From positions 5,446,274 through 5,510,273 of the forward strand of contig NZ_KK073875.1 in the NCBI RefSeq assembly GCF_000585395.1: 64,000 bases of DNA, in the 5' to 3' direction. Both the position numbers and the translations under genes were made by a program. The notes under the pieces were generated by a model. The model had not been told where the DNA came from. It searched no databases and was given only the letters and a program-made list of their open reading frames with translations. Shown here piece after piece: positions 43,143 through 52,273 of the stretch (its first letter is position 1; each line of letters begins with the position of its first letter). Source of the DNA: Saccharibacillus sacchari DSM 19268 (GTDB taxonomy: Bacteria; Bacillota; Bacilli; Paenibacillales; Paenibacillaceae).

Positions 43143-43958
43143 TTATATAAGCTTCAAATAGTCCGTCGTCTTGGTCAACTCCGCCCATCTAATACCTTGC
43201 CAACTCTTAATTCAGAAGTTTACGCTCGTCTGAAACACGCACGCTTTAGGTGTGTTTCAGACGAGCGTAAACTTACTTTTAACGTTGATAAGGTAATGAC
43301 TGCTAGGAACTTGGCGTAATTCACGGGCGCGATGCCGTAAGTCCCCAAAGAATGTGCGTCATTGATCTCAACCAGCTTCATGTTTCCTTGCGTATCGATT
43401 CCGAAATCCAAACCGTAAGCAGCAGGCGCATCGGTGAAGTCTCGAACGGCGCTGCGAATGATGTTCAAGTCCAGTTTGGAATCCCAAGCTCCTTTGTACA
43501 AACGGATATCGAGGATCTCGCCGTAACGGATAAAACAGCGCCATTCCGTGACAAAATCGACCGGCTCCGAGCACCAAATCGCGATATCCGTACCTTCTTC
43601 AAGCAGTCCGATAAAATCCGCATATTCGCGAACGACTTTTCCGGCGAACTTTCCAACTCTGTTCATCCGCGAAAAGATTTTGAAGCGTCGAGGCCCAAAT
43701 CTTTCGTCCGAAATAATTCGACAACGAAGCCGGATAATCGATCTCTTCTTTATTTTTGGATACGCCTAACGCTTCGAGCCGCCCTCTCATATTCCCGATT
43801 CCGCCGACTACGATATGTTCAGAGTCATCTTCTTCGATATCTTGAAGTTCATGAAACTTGACGATCTCCCAGCCCAGGGCAGTAAAACCTTCGTAAGCAG
43901 AGAACACGTTGATGTTGTAAAACTCTCCGTCTTTGTTCGTCTGTATAAAGGCTTTCAT
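43143..43958 (-). pseudogene. ATP-grasp (DUF4343-like) gene broken by a deletion and a MITE
   Basis: The N-terminal frame (KAFIQTNKDGEFYNINVFSA to WASTLQNLFADEQSW) and a second frame (KFAGKVVREYADFIGLLEEG to EINDAHSLGTYGIAPVNYAK) belong to one ATP-grasp protein. At their junction near 43640-43660 about ten codons, probably the lysine-bearing FIKPK strand, are missing and the frame shifts. A 103-bp MITE then interrupts the C-terminus after FLAV. The true tail RWAELTKTTDYLKLI follows on the far side and ends at 43143. Confidence 0.8.
43193..43295. mobile_element. TA-flanked MITE, copy A (103 bp)
   Basis: Termini TACCTTGCCAAC and GTTGATAAGGTA are inverted repeats starting and ending in TA. The centre is a long near-perfect hairpin with loop CACGCTTTAGGTG. 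Removing the element and one TA joins the ATP-grasp frame exactly (FLAVIIRWAEL), which confirms insertion with TA duplication. Related to copy B at 63234. Confidence 0.85.
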
Positions 43959-43998
43959 GGAAAGCTACCTCTCGTTTGTCTTAAGTTTTTTGAGACAT

Positions 43999-44190
43999 TC
44001 ATGATTTCACGGCGCTTTTCCGGTTTCTTTTGAAAACATACGCAGCAAAGTATCCGAGCGCGACGACTCCTACAGCAGCCAGACAAGCCAATACCGCACC
44101 CCAAGTTATCGTTTGCGTCAGTGCATAGTAAATAAACAAGCCCGTTAAAAATGACGAGATCAAATTTGACAGCATCTTTTTCAACTTCAA
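43999..44190 (-). CDS. small membrane protein
   Basis: 63 aa, two hydrophobic helices (residues 8-28, 30-52) and a basic C-terminus KRNRKSA. The start has GAGGAGC upstream. Function unknown. Confidence 0.5.
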   Translation of the reverse strand: MKLKKMLSNLISSFLTGLFIYYALTQTITWGAVLACLAAVGVVALGYFAAYVFKRNRKSAVKS

Positions 44191-44348
44191 CAGCTCCTCT
44201 CGGCTATTCAGCTCCGCGATAAGGATGCGAAGCTTATACCTTATAGAACGCGTTAGATCTTCCTTTTATCACCTTATCATCATTTGGAAATTTAGGAAAT
44301 CTAGCAGCTTGGTCATGGGCTAGGAGAGAGAGTAGACGGAAATCTTAA

Positions 44349-44864
44349 TTAATCAATTGCGACAAGCTGCCATTGAGCCTCTTCATCTTCTTCAAAATAG
44401 TACGTATAACCTTTTTCTTTTAAGATCTCGCCATCCGGAAATGTAAGATCATGGTCAATACTCACCAGAACTTGTCTACCGTCTTTCAAAACCTCTGAGA
44501 CTTTTTTGAAATTGTATTCATGCTCCTGAATCATATAATCAAATCTTCCCGAAGCCTCGGGAGCAATCGTTTCATTCAATTTTTTTAAATCTTTTTGGGT
44601 AATCGCTTCAAGCGTTGCCTTAAGTTTATCTTTGATATCTTGGTTCCACAGTGGGCTAGAAACGGCTTCCCAATCCACATGAACGCCGGCATCAAATGTA
44701 CTGGAATCTTGACCTTCTAAATTGTTCGTTTTCGAAGTTGTTTTTTCGGCATGGGTCGCTGGGGGTTCTACGGGAATCTTACTTGTTTTTTGACTTGTCC
44801 CACATGCCGTTAATGCACCGACTAACAATAGAGTAGTTCCGATCGTAATACTTAACTTTCGCAT
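44349..44864 (-). CDS. hypothetical lipoprotein
   Basis: 171 aa. Signal peptide with lipobox LTAC at residues ~18-21, a low-complexity Thr/Pro linker, then a ~100-aa domain (IKDKLKATLEAITQKDLKKL, YTYYFEEDEEAQWQLVAID) resembling NTF2-like lipoprotein domains. Surface-anchored; function unknown. Confidence 0.7.
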   Translation of the reverse strand: MRKLSITIGTTLLLVGALTACGTSQKTSKIPVEPPATHAEKTTSKTNNLEGQDSSTFDAGVHVDWEAVSSPLWNQDIKDKLKATLEAITQKDLKKLNETIAPEASGRFDYMIQEHEYNFKKVSEVLKDGRQVLVSIDHDLTFPDGEILKEKGYTYYFEEDEEAQWQLVAID

Positions 44865-45024
44865 ATGACGCCTCCTCTAAATAAATAGACGCATTAAATA
44901 AAAAAAGGTGCACGTTATAGAGGAAATTTCATCGACCAATGTGCTAGAGCCGATCTTCTCAAGAATCGCAGTTCGGAACTCTTCGGCTGTACACTTTGTA
45001 TTAGGGCGTATACGAAAAATCAAA

Positions 45025-45053
45025 TAAGGCACCGGGCCTATGCCCGATGCCTC
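45025..45053 (-). terminator. terminator of the AraC-binding-domain gene
   Basis: AGGCA-CGGGC / GCCCG-TGCCT stem, then TTATTTGATTTTT on the minus strand, 5 bp after the stop at 45058. Confidence 0.7.
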
Positions 45054-45057
45054 TCGC

Positions 45058-46785
45058 TCAAACCAATAATGCCTGTTCGATCTGATCCACGATGCCGTTA
45101 ATCCCCGTCGGCCCGTAACACCCGATCCAAGTCGCGGCATCAACCGGATGGATCTGTTGCGACTCAGCCTTATCCAACATGCCTCGGACGCGCTGCTCAG
45201 TCACCGATCTGCCGTCTTGAAGCATTTCGTTGCTCAGCAAAAAGTAATGGCTCGCCTGCACGGCGGGAAGTCGATCCACCGAAATATGATACGCCGTATC
45301 CGAAGCATCTGCCACGAATAAAGGCACAGGCAGGCCCAGATCCCGATACAACACCGCACCCGTGCGATGAGCGGCCGAATGTACCCGAACCAGAGAATCG
45401 AGCGGACGGATCAAGGCTACGCTTTTTCCCGCAAGTACAGGCGCCAACTCCTCGGACAGCAAAGCCGTTCGTCGCTCATAATCCGCAAGAATGCGCTGGG
45501 CATCTGTCCGTTTGCCTGTCAGTTCGCCGAACAATCGCAAAATGGTTTGCCAACTCTCATTGCGTTTGAACATCAGCACGGGAGCGATTCGGCTTAACCG
45601 TTCGACATAAGGATCATGAACTTCGGTGCAAATGATCAGATCCGGCGATAGCTTTTCCACGGCAGACAGATCCGGGTATTCATACGTTCCGAGAAGCTCC
45701 GTATCTTGAAGTCCGGCCCGGATATACTGCGGAAATTGGACGGATCGGCTCCCCGAACCGACGCTTCCAACTGGAGGCAATCCCAGTGCCAGCAGATGAT
45801 CGGCGTATTGGATATCGAGCACGGCGATGCGCTGCGGAGATTGCGTAACGGTATACTCGCCCCTCATATGGCAGATCACCGGGCCTTGCGGCGAATCGTA
45901 GGAAGAGGCCGTTCGATTTCCAAGCAAAGCCGCTGCATAGTCCGCGTCCGTTTTGGACACTTTGGCAAGCCGGTAATGCAGCGGGGGAATACCGTAAACC
46001 TTTTTAAAAGCCCGGCTGAAATAATACGTATCGCTGTACCCGATGCGCTCCGCGATTTCGCCAATAGACGCCTCCGTATGATGCAGCATCCGCGAAGCGT
46101 TTTCCATTCGCAGCTGAATCACGTACTCCATCGGTCCCACCTGCTTTTCCTGCTTAAAACGTCGCTGCAACTGTCTGACGCTGCATCCGGCGAGGGCGGC
46201 CAGGTCTTTCAGCTCCAACTCCTGACGATAATGCGAGGCGATATAAGATGCGACCACCTCGACAAGATCCGACTCCGCCCCGCCTTGACCGCATTCGTAG
46301 TCCATAATCAGCTCGTAGATCATCCCTTGCAGCAGCGCATTGGCGTGAAAATATTCCAACCCTTCGCCGCGGCGCCATTTGGCTATGATTTTTTCCGCGG
46401 TCTGTACCCACTCGGTTTGCAGCATCGTGCTTTGGATAAAGGAAATTTGCAGCGGGTGTTTACGGTACGAAGGCAGGTCATGGGACACCCCTTCCAAAGA
46501 AGAAGCTTTATAGGTAATCACGATATAATAGAGTTCATCCGATCGGGACGTCAGCGTAAAAGAAGCGCCTTTTACCACATGGCAAGCAAAAGAAGCTCCA
46601 ATGCGGCACACTTCGCCGTTCATTGTAAGCTCCCCTTCCCCGCCTACCGCCAACAGCAGCAGATTCGAGGTCAATTTGGTTTCGTCAAAGCTAAGCGTAT
46701 GGCTTGCCTGTAACGTACCGCTATACCCGTCCAGCATCTTGATTGTCGTATCGCTCCATAGACTTGTTTGTTGTTGCAGCGGCAT
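45058..46785 (-). CDS. AraC-family regulator fused to a siderophore-binding domain (second copy)
   Basis: 575 aa from the ATG behind CAGGAG. Cupin-like sensor (residues ~1-150), double HTH (LELKDLAALAGCSVRQLQRR and IGEIAERIGYSDTYYFSRAF, ~185-275), then a Peripla_BP_2 domain (~305-570; PQRIAVLDIQYADHLLALGL, DLIICTEVHDPYVERLSRIAP). Same architecture as the gene at 3877 but only distantly similar, so probably a different ligand. Its binding domain resembles that of the lipoprotein at 47631 (QTIAVLDVKFLDQMLAVG). Confidence 0.87.
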   Translation of the reverse strand: MPLQQQTSLWSDTTIKMLDGYSGTLQASHTLSFDETKLTSNLLLLAVGGEGELTMNGEVCRIGASFACHVVKGASFTLTSRSDELYYIVITYKASSLEGVSHDLPSYRKHPLQISFIQSTMLQTEWVQTAEKIIAKWRRGEGLEYFHANALLQGMIYELIMDYECGQGGAESDLVEVVASYIASHYRQELELKDLAALAGCSVRQLQRRFKQEKQVGPMEYVIQLRMENASRMLHHTEASIGEIAERIGYSDTYYFSRAFKKVYGIPPLHYRLAKVSKTDADYAAALLGNRTASSYDSPQGPVICHMRGEYTVTQSPQRIAVLDIQYADHLLALGLPPVGSVGSGSRSVQFPQYIRAGLQDTELLGTYEYPDLSAVEKLSPDLIICTEVHDPYVERLSRIAPVLMFKRNESWQTILRLFGELTGKRTDAQRILADYERRTALLSEELAPVLAGKSVALIRPLDSLVRVHSAAHRTGAVLYRDLGLPVPLFVADASDTAYHISVDRLPAVQASHYFLLSNEMLQDGRSVTEQRVRGMLDKAESQQIHPVDAATWIGCYGPTGINGIVDQIEQALLV

Positions 46786-46861
46786 TTTCTCAACTCCTGA
46801 CAATAGCATCCTTTGCCAACGCAAGCGCACTGGCAATGGTAAGGTTGTTGCTGTTGCCATT

Positions 46862-47629
46862 TTATTGAGATTTATTCTCAGTGTCAATTTTCGGGCATTT
46901 TCGGCAATACTCGTCTGACATTTGATAGTAAAAGCAGCAGGTGATCCGTTCGCTTTTGGCTACCGGGATATCATTCTCGCAGGTCGTGAATCGTGTAAAC
47001 GGGTTCTTTCTCTGATCGAATGCCGTGCCGGGCGCTTCTTGGGTCAGATAGGAAAAGTCGGCTTGGATATGCGGATTAGGCTGCTCGGCTTCATCCGCAT
47101 CCGGTGCATATAACGGCCCGATTCGTACCATGATATTTTCCCACAAAATGCTCATGGGCAGCGAAGACACGGTAGAAAGCATCTGTAGCAGCGGAGAGAG
47201 TTGAGACGCGAACATCTCCTCGACTGCTTTTTCCCGTTTCGAATTTCGATTGTTCAAAAGGGATTCCGATTGAAGAGCATTAACCGCCAGAAAAGGAAAG
47301 CGGGTCGTGGACGGGTCTGCAAGCACGGGATGATACAAAAAGCTGCTGCGCAAATCGAACGAAACCTGCTGCTGATGAAAAGTCATAGCCTTCACCAGCG
47401 GAGCGGTCCAGAGATAACCGAGCCGCTTGGCCAACATGGAAGCCGCGACTCTCTTGTTCGGCGCGTCGATATAGGCTTGGAACCATTCGATGTAGGCTCC
47501 GCATGCCTTTTTTTCGTACAATTCGCTTAACGCAATAATGCGCACGCTCTGTTCAGGCGGCTCGCCCAGCAGGATCGAATGCTTCTCCGCTGTTTGTTTC
47601 CACAACTCGCTTGAGAGGTAACGTTCCAT
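46862..47629 (-). CDS. FhuF-like siderophore-iron reductase
   Basis: 255 aa. The C-terminal CC-x10-C-x2-C (RITCCFYYQMSDEYCRKCP) is the [2Fe-2S] ligand pattern of FhuF, which reduces and releases iron from hydroxamate-type siderophores. Residues before it (helical, RRVAASMLAKRLGYLWTAPL-like) fit the IucA/FhuF domain. It starts 1 bp after the lipoprotein stop, so the two form one operon: capture outside, release inside. Confidence 0.8.
   Translation of the reverse strand: MERYLSSELWKQTAEKHSILLGEPPEQSVRIIALSELYEKKACGAYIEWFQAYIDAPNKRVAASMLAKRLGYLWTAPLVKAMTFHQQQVSFDLRSSFLYHPVLADPSTTRFPFLAVNALQSESLLNNRNSKREKAVEEMFASQLSPLLQMLSTVSSLPMSILWENIMVRIGPLYAPDADEAEQPNPHIQADFSYLTQEAPGTAFDQRKNPFTRFTTCENDIPVAKSERITCCFYYQMSDEYCRKCPKIDTENKSQ
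46866..46880 (-). promoter_or_regulatory. Fur-like operator
   Basis: TGAGATTTATTCTCA (TGAGA/TCTCA dyad, similar to the 7-1-7 Fur motif) lies ~80 bp upstream of the AraC fusion start and within the 3' end of the FhuF-like gene. Confidence 0.5.
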
Positions 47630-47630
47630 A

Positions 47631-48689
47631 TTAATTCGATCCGAGCAGTGCTTCCGAAGCTTGGTCGATGATCAGGTTGATCGCAAGCGGACCGTAATAA
47701 GCGATCCAGAGCGTAGAGTTCACGTCGTAGGTACGGCCTTCTTTTACCGCGTCAAGGGACTTCCATACCGCATTGTTGGCCATGGCTTCGGCTTCTGCGG
47801 CGAAAAGTTCATCCGACAGCACGAAGTAACGATCCGCGCCGATCTCGGGAACCTTTTCCATCGAAACTTCGATCGAACCGTCTTCACCGATTTGTTTCGC
47901 GAATTCAGGCATATTCAAACCCAGGTCCTGATACAAAATCTGACCGATCCGATGCTCGATGCCGTGCACGCGAATGCCTTCTTTTCTCGGACGAATAACG
48001 GCTACCGTCTCATCGCCCAATTTCTCGGTCAGCTGTGCTTTCAATCCGGCCGCTTTTTCTTCGTAAGCCGTGCGTACCTTTTCCGCTTCGTCTTGCTTAT
48101 CCGTAATCTGCGCGATCGTGGACAGCGTGTCGCGCCAGTCTTCGTAGAAATCAAGCACGAGCGTAGGCGCGATTTTGCTCACGCTCTCGTACTGCTGTTC
48201 TTGGAAATCCGTCATGATGATCAGATCCGGATTCAAGGCTGTGATGGCTTCCAGATTCGGTTCGTCGCGCGTGCCGAGCACCTGTACGCCGCTTGTCTGA
48301 TCGCCCAAATATTCCGGGTAATCGGTGTTGCCGCCCGCGATGACGCTGCCTGCCGGTTTCTCGCCGACCGCCAGCATCTGATCCAAAAACTTCACGTCGA
48401 GCACGGCGATCGTTTGCGGCTTGGATTCAAGCGTCAGTTCGCCCTTCATGTGGGTGATCGTGACCGGGTAAGATCCGCCGGATTCCGTATTCGGTTCCAT
48501 GCTCGTAGGCGCAGGCGTCTCGGTCGATGCCGGCGTTGCCGCAGCCTGGTTGCTATTATTCGCACCTGCTCCGCCGCCGCAAGCCGTCAGGATCAGAACA
48601 AAGGCCAACATGCAGCCCATCAGAAATCTCGATTTACGTGCCGCGTAGCCTTTACTTCCGGCCGCTTGCCTTTTTGGTACTTGATTCAT
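47631..48689 (-). CDS. iron-siderophore substrate-binding lipoprotein (second copy)
   Basis: 352 aa. The twin-basic start (KRQAAGSKGYAARKSR) precedes a hydrophobic helix and lipobox LTAC at ~residue 37, followed by Asn/Thr-rich linker and a Peripla_BP_2 domain (DLIIMTDFQEQQYESVSKIAP, RVHGIEHRIGQILYQDLGL). Start supported by AAGGGGG. The promoter carries a near-perfect Fur box. No permease or ATPase gene is adjacent, so it must use a FecCD system encoded elsewhere. Confidence 0.88.
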   Translation of the reverse strand: MNQVPKRQAAGSKGYAARKSRFLMGCMLAFVLILTACGGGAGANNSNQAAATPASTETPAPTSMEPNTESGGSYPVTITHMKGELTLESKPQTIAVLDVKFLDQMLAVGEKPAGSVIAGGNTDYPEYLGDQTSGVQVLGTRDEPNLEAITALNPDLIIMTDFQEQQYESVSKIAPTLVLDFYEDWRDTLSTIAQITDKQDEAEKVRTAYEEKAAGLKAQLTEKLGDETVAVIRPRKEGIRVHGIEHRIGQILYQDLGLNMPEFAKQIGEDGSIEVSMEKVPEIGADRYFVLSDELFAAEAEAMANNAVWKSLDAVKEGRTYDVNSTLWIAYYGPLAINLIIDQASEALLGSN

Positions 48690-48709
48690 GGTGAAGCCCC
48701 CTTATGTAT

Positions 48710-48728
48710 GATAATGATTTTCATTATC
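48710..48728 (-). promoter_or_regulatory. Fur box
   Basis: GATAATGATTTTCATTATC matches the classical 19-bp Fur consensus at 18 of 19 positions, 20 bp upstream of the lipoprotein start. Confidence 0.88.
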
Positions 48729-48876
48729 GAATATATAGGGGAGTATAAAGGATTGGGGCTTGGCGGCGCCATGTACTTTTGCGACATATTGGCCGGACTA
48801 AAGCGACAAACAAAATCACCAAAGCGTACGAACGATTCAAAAATCTTTGGTACGCTGCGCTTTTTTCCCAAGAAAA

Positions 48877-49968
48877 TCAATTTCGGCTTGCTTTGAACGT
48901 TGTGACCGCAACGGCCAGCTTTTCCCGAGCCTGTTCCAACTCTTCCCCTATTTCCGATTGTTTAAGCGAAGACTCCGCTTTGTTGATCGCGTATTCGAGT
49001 GCGCGGAGCGACGAAGCGGTATATTGTCCCTCCTCTTTGCCGATCGGCGAATCCAGCAGCGGACGGGCTTGCTTCAGATCATCTGATAGGCGCATGCCTT
49101 CCAAGAAAGCCCAGTAGGCGTTGATCACGTTCGCGGATGCGACGGTCATCTCGTTTTTTCTTACTTTGGCGTCGATCGCGGACTGCATCGCTTTTGCGGC
49201 TTTCTCGTAAATTTCCCGCTGCAGCATGACTTCTTTTGCGCTGGACCCGGCATCTGCTATTTTGACGGCGTAATTTTCTTGATACCGCTGCAAAAAGTCG
49301 ATACTTTTCTGTAATTCAATCGGTTTCCGGTCATTGGCGTCTGCATTGATGGACAAAAAATGCTTGTAAGCGGCCTGTACGCCCGCCTCTGTCGAGTCGG
49401 CTGCAAGCTTGGCCTGCGCCTCTTTGATTCCTTTTAAAGCAAATCGTTCAATCTCGTTTAATGCATGTTCGTTTTTGCTGTTCAAAACGAACGCTTTCTC
49501 GTACTTCAATATTTTACCGAGTACCTCCGCGCTGCTGACCGTGCCTTTGTTATACCGGTCGATCGACGCCTCCAGTCTGCGCGAAGCGTAGTATATTTGA
49601 TCCGCAGACGCTTTCGGATCAAAAGCAACCTTATTGGCCCGATGCCGGGCTTGCTTCAACTGTCTAAGCAGGCTCTCCGACGAATACAGGTCGGATGCCG
49701 CCGCCGTGCTTAGATTCATCATTCCCAGCTTGATCAAAGCTTTGCGGGAAGCCGAGATCGAATCTTTTTTCGGATCGACCGCGATGACGGGCGCAACGAC
49801 TTCCGCCTGCACGCTCGCCGCCGAAGCCTGTTGAGCCAATTGACTCGTTTGTCCGTCTTTTTCGGCAGCAAAGACATGCGGCAGCGTATAAGTTCCGCCC
49901 GTCGCAGTCGAAACGGCCAATACCGCCAATGACCACTTTTTCCATTTCTTCGAATGTCCTCTGCTCAA
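48877..49968 (-). CDS. secreted helical protein of unknown function
   Basis: 363 aa. A basic N-terminus and hydrophobic core (WSLAVLAVSTATGGTYTL) with VFAAEK give a probable Sec signal peptide. The remainder is almost entirely amphipathic helix with heptad-like patterns (ASRRLEASIDRYNKG, LKQSEIGEELEQAREKLAVA), resembling FIVAR-like bundle repeats. No enzymatic motif. Probably a cell-surface or matrix protein. Confidence 0.65.
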   Translation of the reverse strand: MSRGHSKKWKKWSLAVLAVSTATGGTYTLPHVFAAEKDGQTSQLAQQASAASVQAEVVAPVIAVDPKKDSISASRKALIKLGMMNLSTAAASDLYSSESLLRQLKQARHRANKVAFDPKASADQIYYASRRLEASIDRYNKGTVSSAEVLGKILKYEKAFVLNSKNEHALNEIERFALKGIKEAQAKLAADSTEAGVQAAYKHFLSINADANDRKPIELQKSIDFLQRYQENYAVKIADAGSSAKEVMLQREIYEKAAKAMQSAIDAKVRKNEMTVASANVINAYWAFLEGMRLSDDLKQARPLLDSPIGKEEGQYTASSLRALEYAINKAESSLKQSEIGEELEQAREKLAVAVTTFKASRN

Positions 49969-50083
49969 ACAAACGCCTCCTTTTCTACCGAACCTTTTTC
50001 CGATTCCATCTGTTTTAAACGATTCCGGTAAAGTCGAACCTGAAGAGCATTGCCTTATGAAAGAATCTATTATTCTGAACGAC

Positions 50084-50620
50084 TCACAATATCTTTATCA
50101 ATTCTAAATTTGCATAAGTCGTTTCTGAACATTCAAGATCACCGTAAATCCCGCTTGCATGATTAAATCCGGATTTAATCCAAAACTTCAAAGCCGGCCA
50201 ATTTTTTAAGGCTACGTTGATCCGAATTTCTTTATATCCCAAAGCTGCTGTAACTGCTATAAATTGATTGATTACTTCTTGTCCAAAGCCTTGTTTTTGA
50301 ATATCTTTATCGATATACAGGAATTCAAGATATATGGAATCCGTAGACGGGTAACCATGATAGACGCTCAATATTCCTATAATCTTTTGGTCTTCTTGAT
50401 TTCGAATTGTTTGTATTCTATAATTTTCTATTTTCCCGTCTGGAGGTAAGTTGCCCTTGAAGAAACAATCTTTTATATGCTCTGGATTGTAGCTTTGACC
50501 ATCCCACTGATTCATATACTTACTTGTTTCATAAAGATCTTGCACCCGCGGAATTTCATCTTCTTTTAAATTGGATATCGTAAGCCTTCGGGAATTCCAT
50601 TTGTCCGAGATCAGTTTCAT
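50084..50620 (-). CDS. GNAT acetyltransferase
   Basis: 178 aa from the ATG behind AAGGGAC (the frame is open 8 codons further). YLEFLYIDKDIQKQGFGQEV is the acetyl-CoA motif; RINVALKNWPALKFWIKSGF completes the GNAT core. The gene is AT-richer than the genes to its left, like the cassette region it borders. Substrate unknown. Confidence 0.78.
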   Translation of the reverse strand: MKLISDKWNSRRLTISNLKEDEIPRVQDLYETSKYMNQWDGQSYNPEHIKDCFFKGNLPPDGKIENYRIQTIRNQEDQKIIGILSVYHGYPSTDSIYLEFLYIDKDIQKQGFGQEVINQFIAVTAALGYKEIRINVALKNWPALKFWIKSGFNHASGIYGDLECSETTYANLELIKIL

Positions 50621-50694
50621 GATTTTGTCCCTTCTTCTTTTCACTTTTTCGTTTCTTTCAAATAACGTTCATTATACAAAGCGAGGCGATATCG

Positions 50695-50847
50695 ATGCTT
50701 CTGAAGTTGTGTATAGCTTGTTCTTTTTTTCTGCTTATCTTGGGTTGCAGCCCTTCTAAACCGGAAATCCTGGATATCGACGCAACAAAAGTTCAGGCTA
50801 TTCAAGTGGGTCTCGGAATGAATACGGGGATTGTGCCGGATCAATAG
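50695..50847 (+). pseudogene. truncated lipoprotein gene (50 codons)
   Basis: ATG at 50695 gives MLLKLCIACSFFLLILGC, a lipoprotein signal with lipobox LILGC, then EILDIDATKVQAIQVGLG and a stop at 50847. It looks like the first quarter of a longer lipoprotein gene. ATAACGTTC at ~50662, as in attC R boxes, may mark an old cassette edge. Confidence 0.45.
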
Positions 50848-50860
50848 CAGCAAAACACTT

Positions 50861-51277
50861 TCATTTTAGCTCTTCGATTCTGTTTTCCAAATCTTTTATT
50901 GTACGTTCCCATTTCTGATACTCTCCGCTCTCTTCCCATAATTCTTTTAATTCGGATTCCTCCAGTATTCTTTTTACAGCCTGTTTTGCAAGGTCTTTCA
51001 TATGTATACCTGCTCCGCTATGTTCTTTAATCCATTTCTCCAAATCTTCATTATGTTCGAATTCAGCTTTGATTTCGTGACTAAGTTTCCCATGTAAAGC
51101 TGCCCATACTTCGATAGCCCCAAGTGCGCTTGAGGCTGCCTCTAATTCAATATATTCTTCTTCTAAAGCCTGAGTGATAGTGTTTTGAAGAAACTCAATT
51201 CCTTTTTCATTGATCAATTCTGTTGCCCAATCCATTGTCTCGTCGTTCTCAAAAATACCGTACCCCCATGCTCCCAT
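50861..51277 (-). CDS. DUF4259 protein
   Basis: 138 aa. MGAWGYGIFENDETMDWATE is the defining DUF4259 start; the rest is a helical acidic protein. The family is of unknown function and scattered across Bacillota and Proteobacteria. Start supported by GGAGCGTG. Part of the low-GC run of small independent genes that continues into the cassette array. Confidence 0.8.
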   Translation of the reverse strand: MGAWGYGIFENDETMDWATELINEKGIEFLQNTITQALEEEYIELEAASSALGAIEVWAALHGKLSHEIKAEFEHNEDLEKWIKEHSGAGIHMKDLAKQAVKRILEESELKELWEESGEYQKWERTIKDLENRIEELK

Positions 51278-51327
51278 TACACACGCTCCTCAAGAATTTG
51301 ATTTTTTATGTAGCAAAACGACACATC

Positions 51328-52242
51328 TTAATCAGCGAGCGCACGTTTTATGGTTGCCTTTGCTTCATCGATCGACCTTAGATCATTAAGATCAATCGCC
51401 TGCATCATGATCAAAATAGGGATATATATAGCCATCAATCGTGCTAACAGCTTCGTTTCTTCATCAACTTCCCCATATGCGTCGAAAAAGGTTGAACGCG
51501 CATCCGGAGGCAAAAAGCTGTACACGACATTCAGGTCGCAAGCAGGATGGCCAATGTTAATGTCTCCCCAGTCGATAATGCCTGAAACTGTTCCGCCCTT
51601 ATCCACCAGCATATTTTTGAAATGAAGGTCACCATGAAGGAATGTATGCTTTTGCTTCACTTTTTTAGTTGTAAGCCCTTTTAGATAATTTGATAAAGCC
51701 AAGTACTCTTCTTCGCTTAAATGAGAGGAAATGTTCGAAAGGAATTGATGCATCTTTTCTTTACGCAGCGCAATATCGGTCAGATTTCGATGATCATGTC
51801 GAACTCCGTTTTCTTCGGCGATCCGCACGGGGAATGCATGTAAGTTTTTTAGAAATACAGCAAGCTTTGTCGCCGAAACAGCACGCTGCTCGTCCGTCAA
51901 TCCGATCGGAAATTCGCCAGATAAATAAGAGTAGCCCAAAAAGGGTGCCGGATAACCATATTTACCTTCCCCAAAAAATAAAGGCAGCGAATATTCAATC
52001 GAACAATACTCTTTAAGCTTGGGCAGTATCTTTTTCTCTGTCGTTAAAGAATGAATCGCAACTTCTCTTCTCGGAAATCGGAATACATATTCGGTCCCGA
52101 CAAGATAAACCGTATTGTCCCAACCGTGGCCTAGCTTTTGTATGCGTTTTGAAGCCAACTGCGGAAACTGATTGCTTATTAATTGGTGCGCTAATTCTTC
52201 CGATACTTCCCATTCTGCATCCCATTGATTCGAACCGCCCAT
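51328..52242 (-). CDS. APH-family phosphotransferase (aminoglycoside/macrolide kinase-like)
   Basis: 304 aa. GHGWDNTVYLVGTEYVFRFP (nucleotide loop), HTFLHGDLHFKNMLV (HGDxxxxN catalytic loop) and SGIIDWGDINIGHPACDL (DxD metal motif) match the APH/MPH kinases. The nearest pattern is the macrolide 2'-phosphotransferase and APH(2'')-like group, so resistance is possible but unproven. A decayed attC remnant lies 30 bp upstream, which suggests it is an old cassette. Start supported by GGAGG. Confidence 0.78.
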   Translation of the reverse strand: MGGSNQWDAEWEVSEELAHQLISNQFPQLASKRIQKLGHGWDNTVYLVGTEYVFRFPRREVAIHSLTTEKKILPKLKEYCSIEYSLPLFFGEGKYGYPAPFLGYSYLSGEFPIGLTDEQRAVSATKLAVFLKNLHAFPVRIAEENGVRHDHRNLTDIALRKEKMHQFLSNISSHLSEEEYLALSNYLKGLTTKKVKQKHTFLHGDLHFKNMLVDKGGTVSGIIDWGDINIGHPACDLNVVYSFLPPDARSTFFDAYGEVDEETKLLARLMAIYIPILIMMQAIDLNDLRSIDEAKATIKRALAD

Positions 52243-52273
52243 ATCTTTTTACCTCCATCATTCAAAATCCTAC

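Noticed and set aside
44877-45143. 88-codon minus-strand frame
   Set aside because: Overlaps the AraC-fusion 3' end and its terminator in another frame; only a short tail (TAEEFRTAILEKIG) looks protein-like, too little to call.
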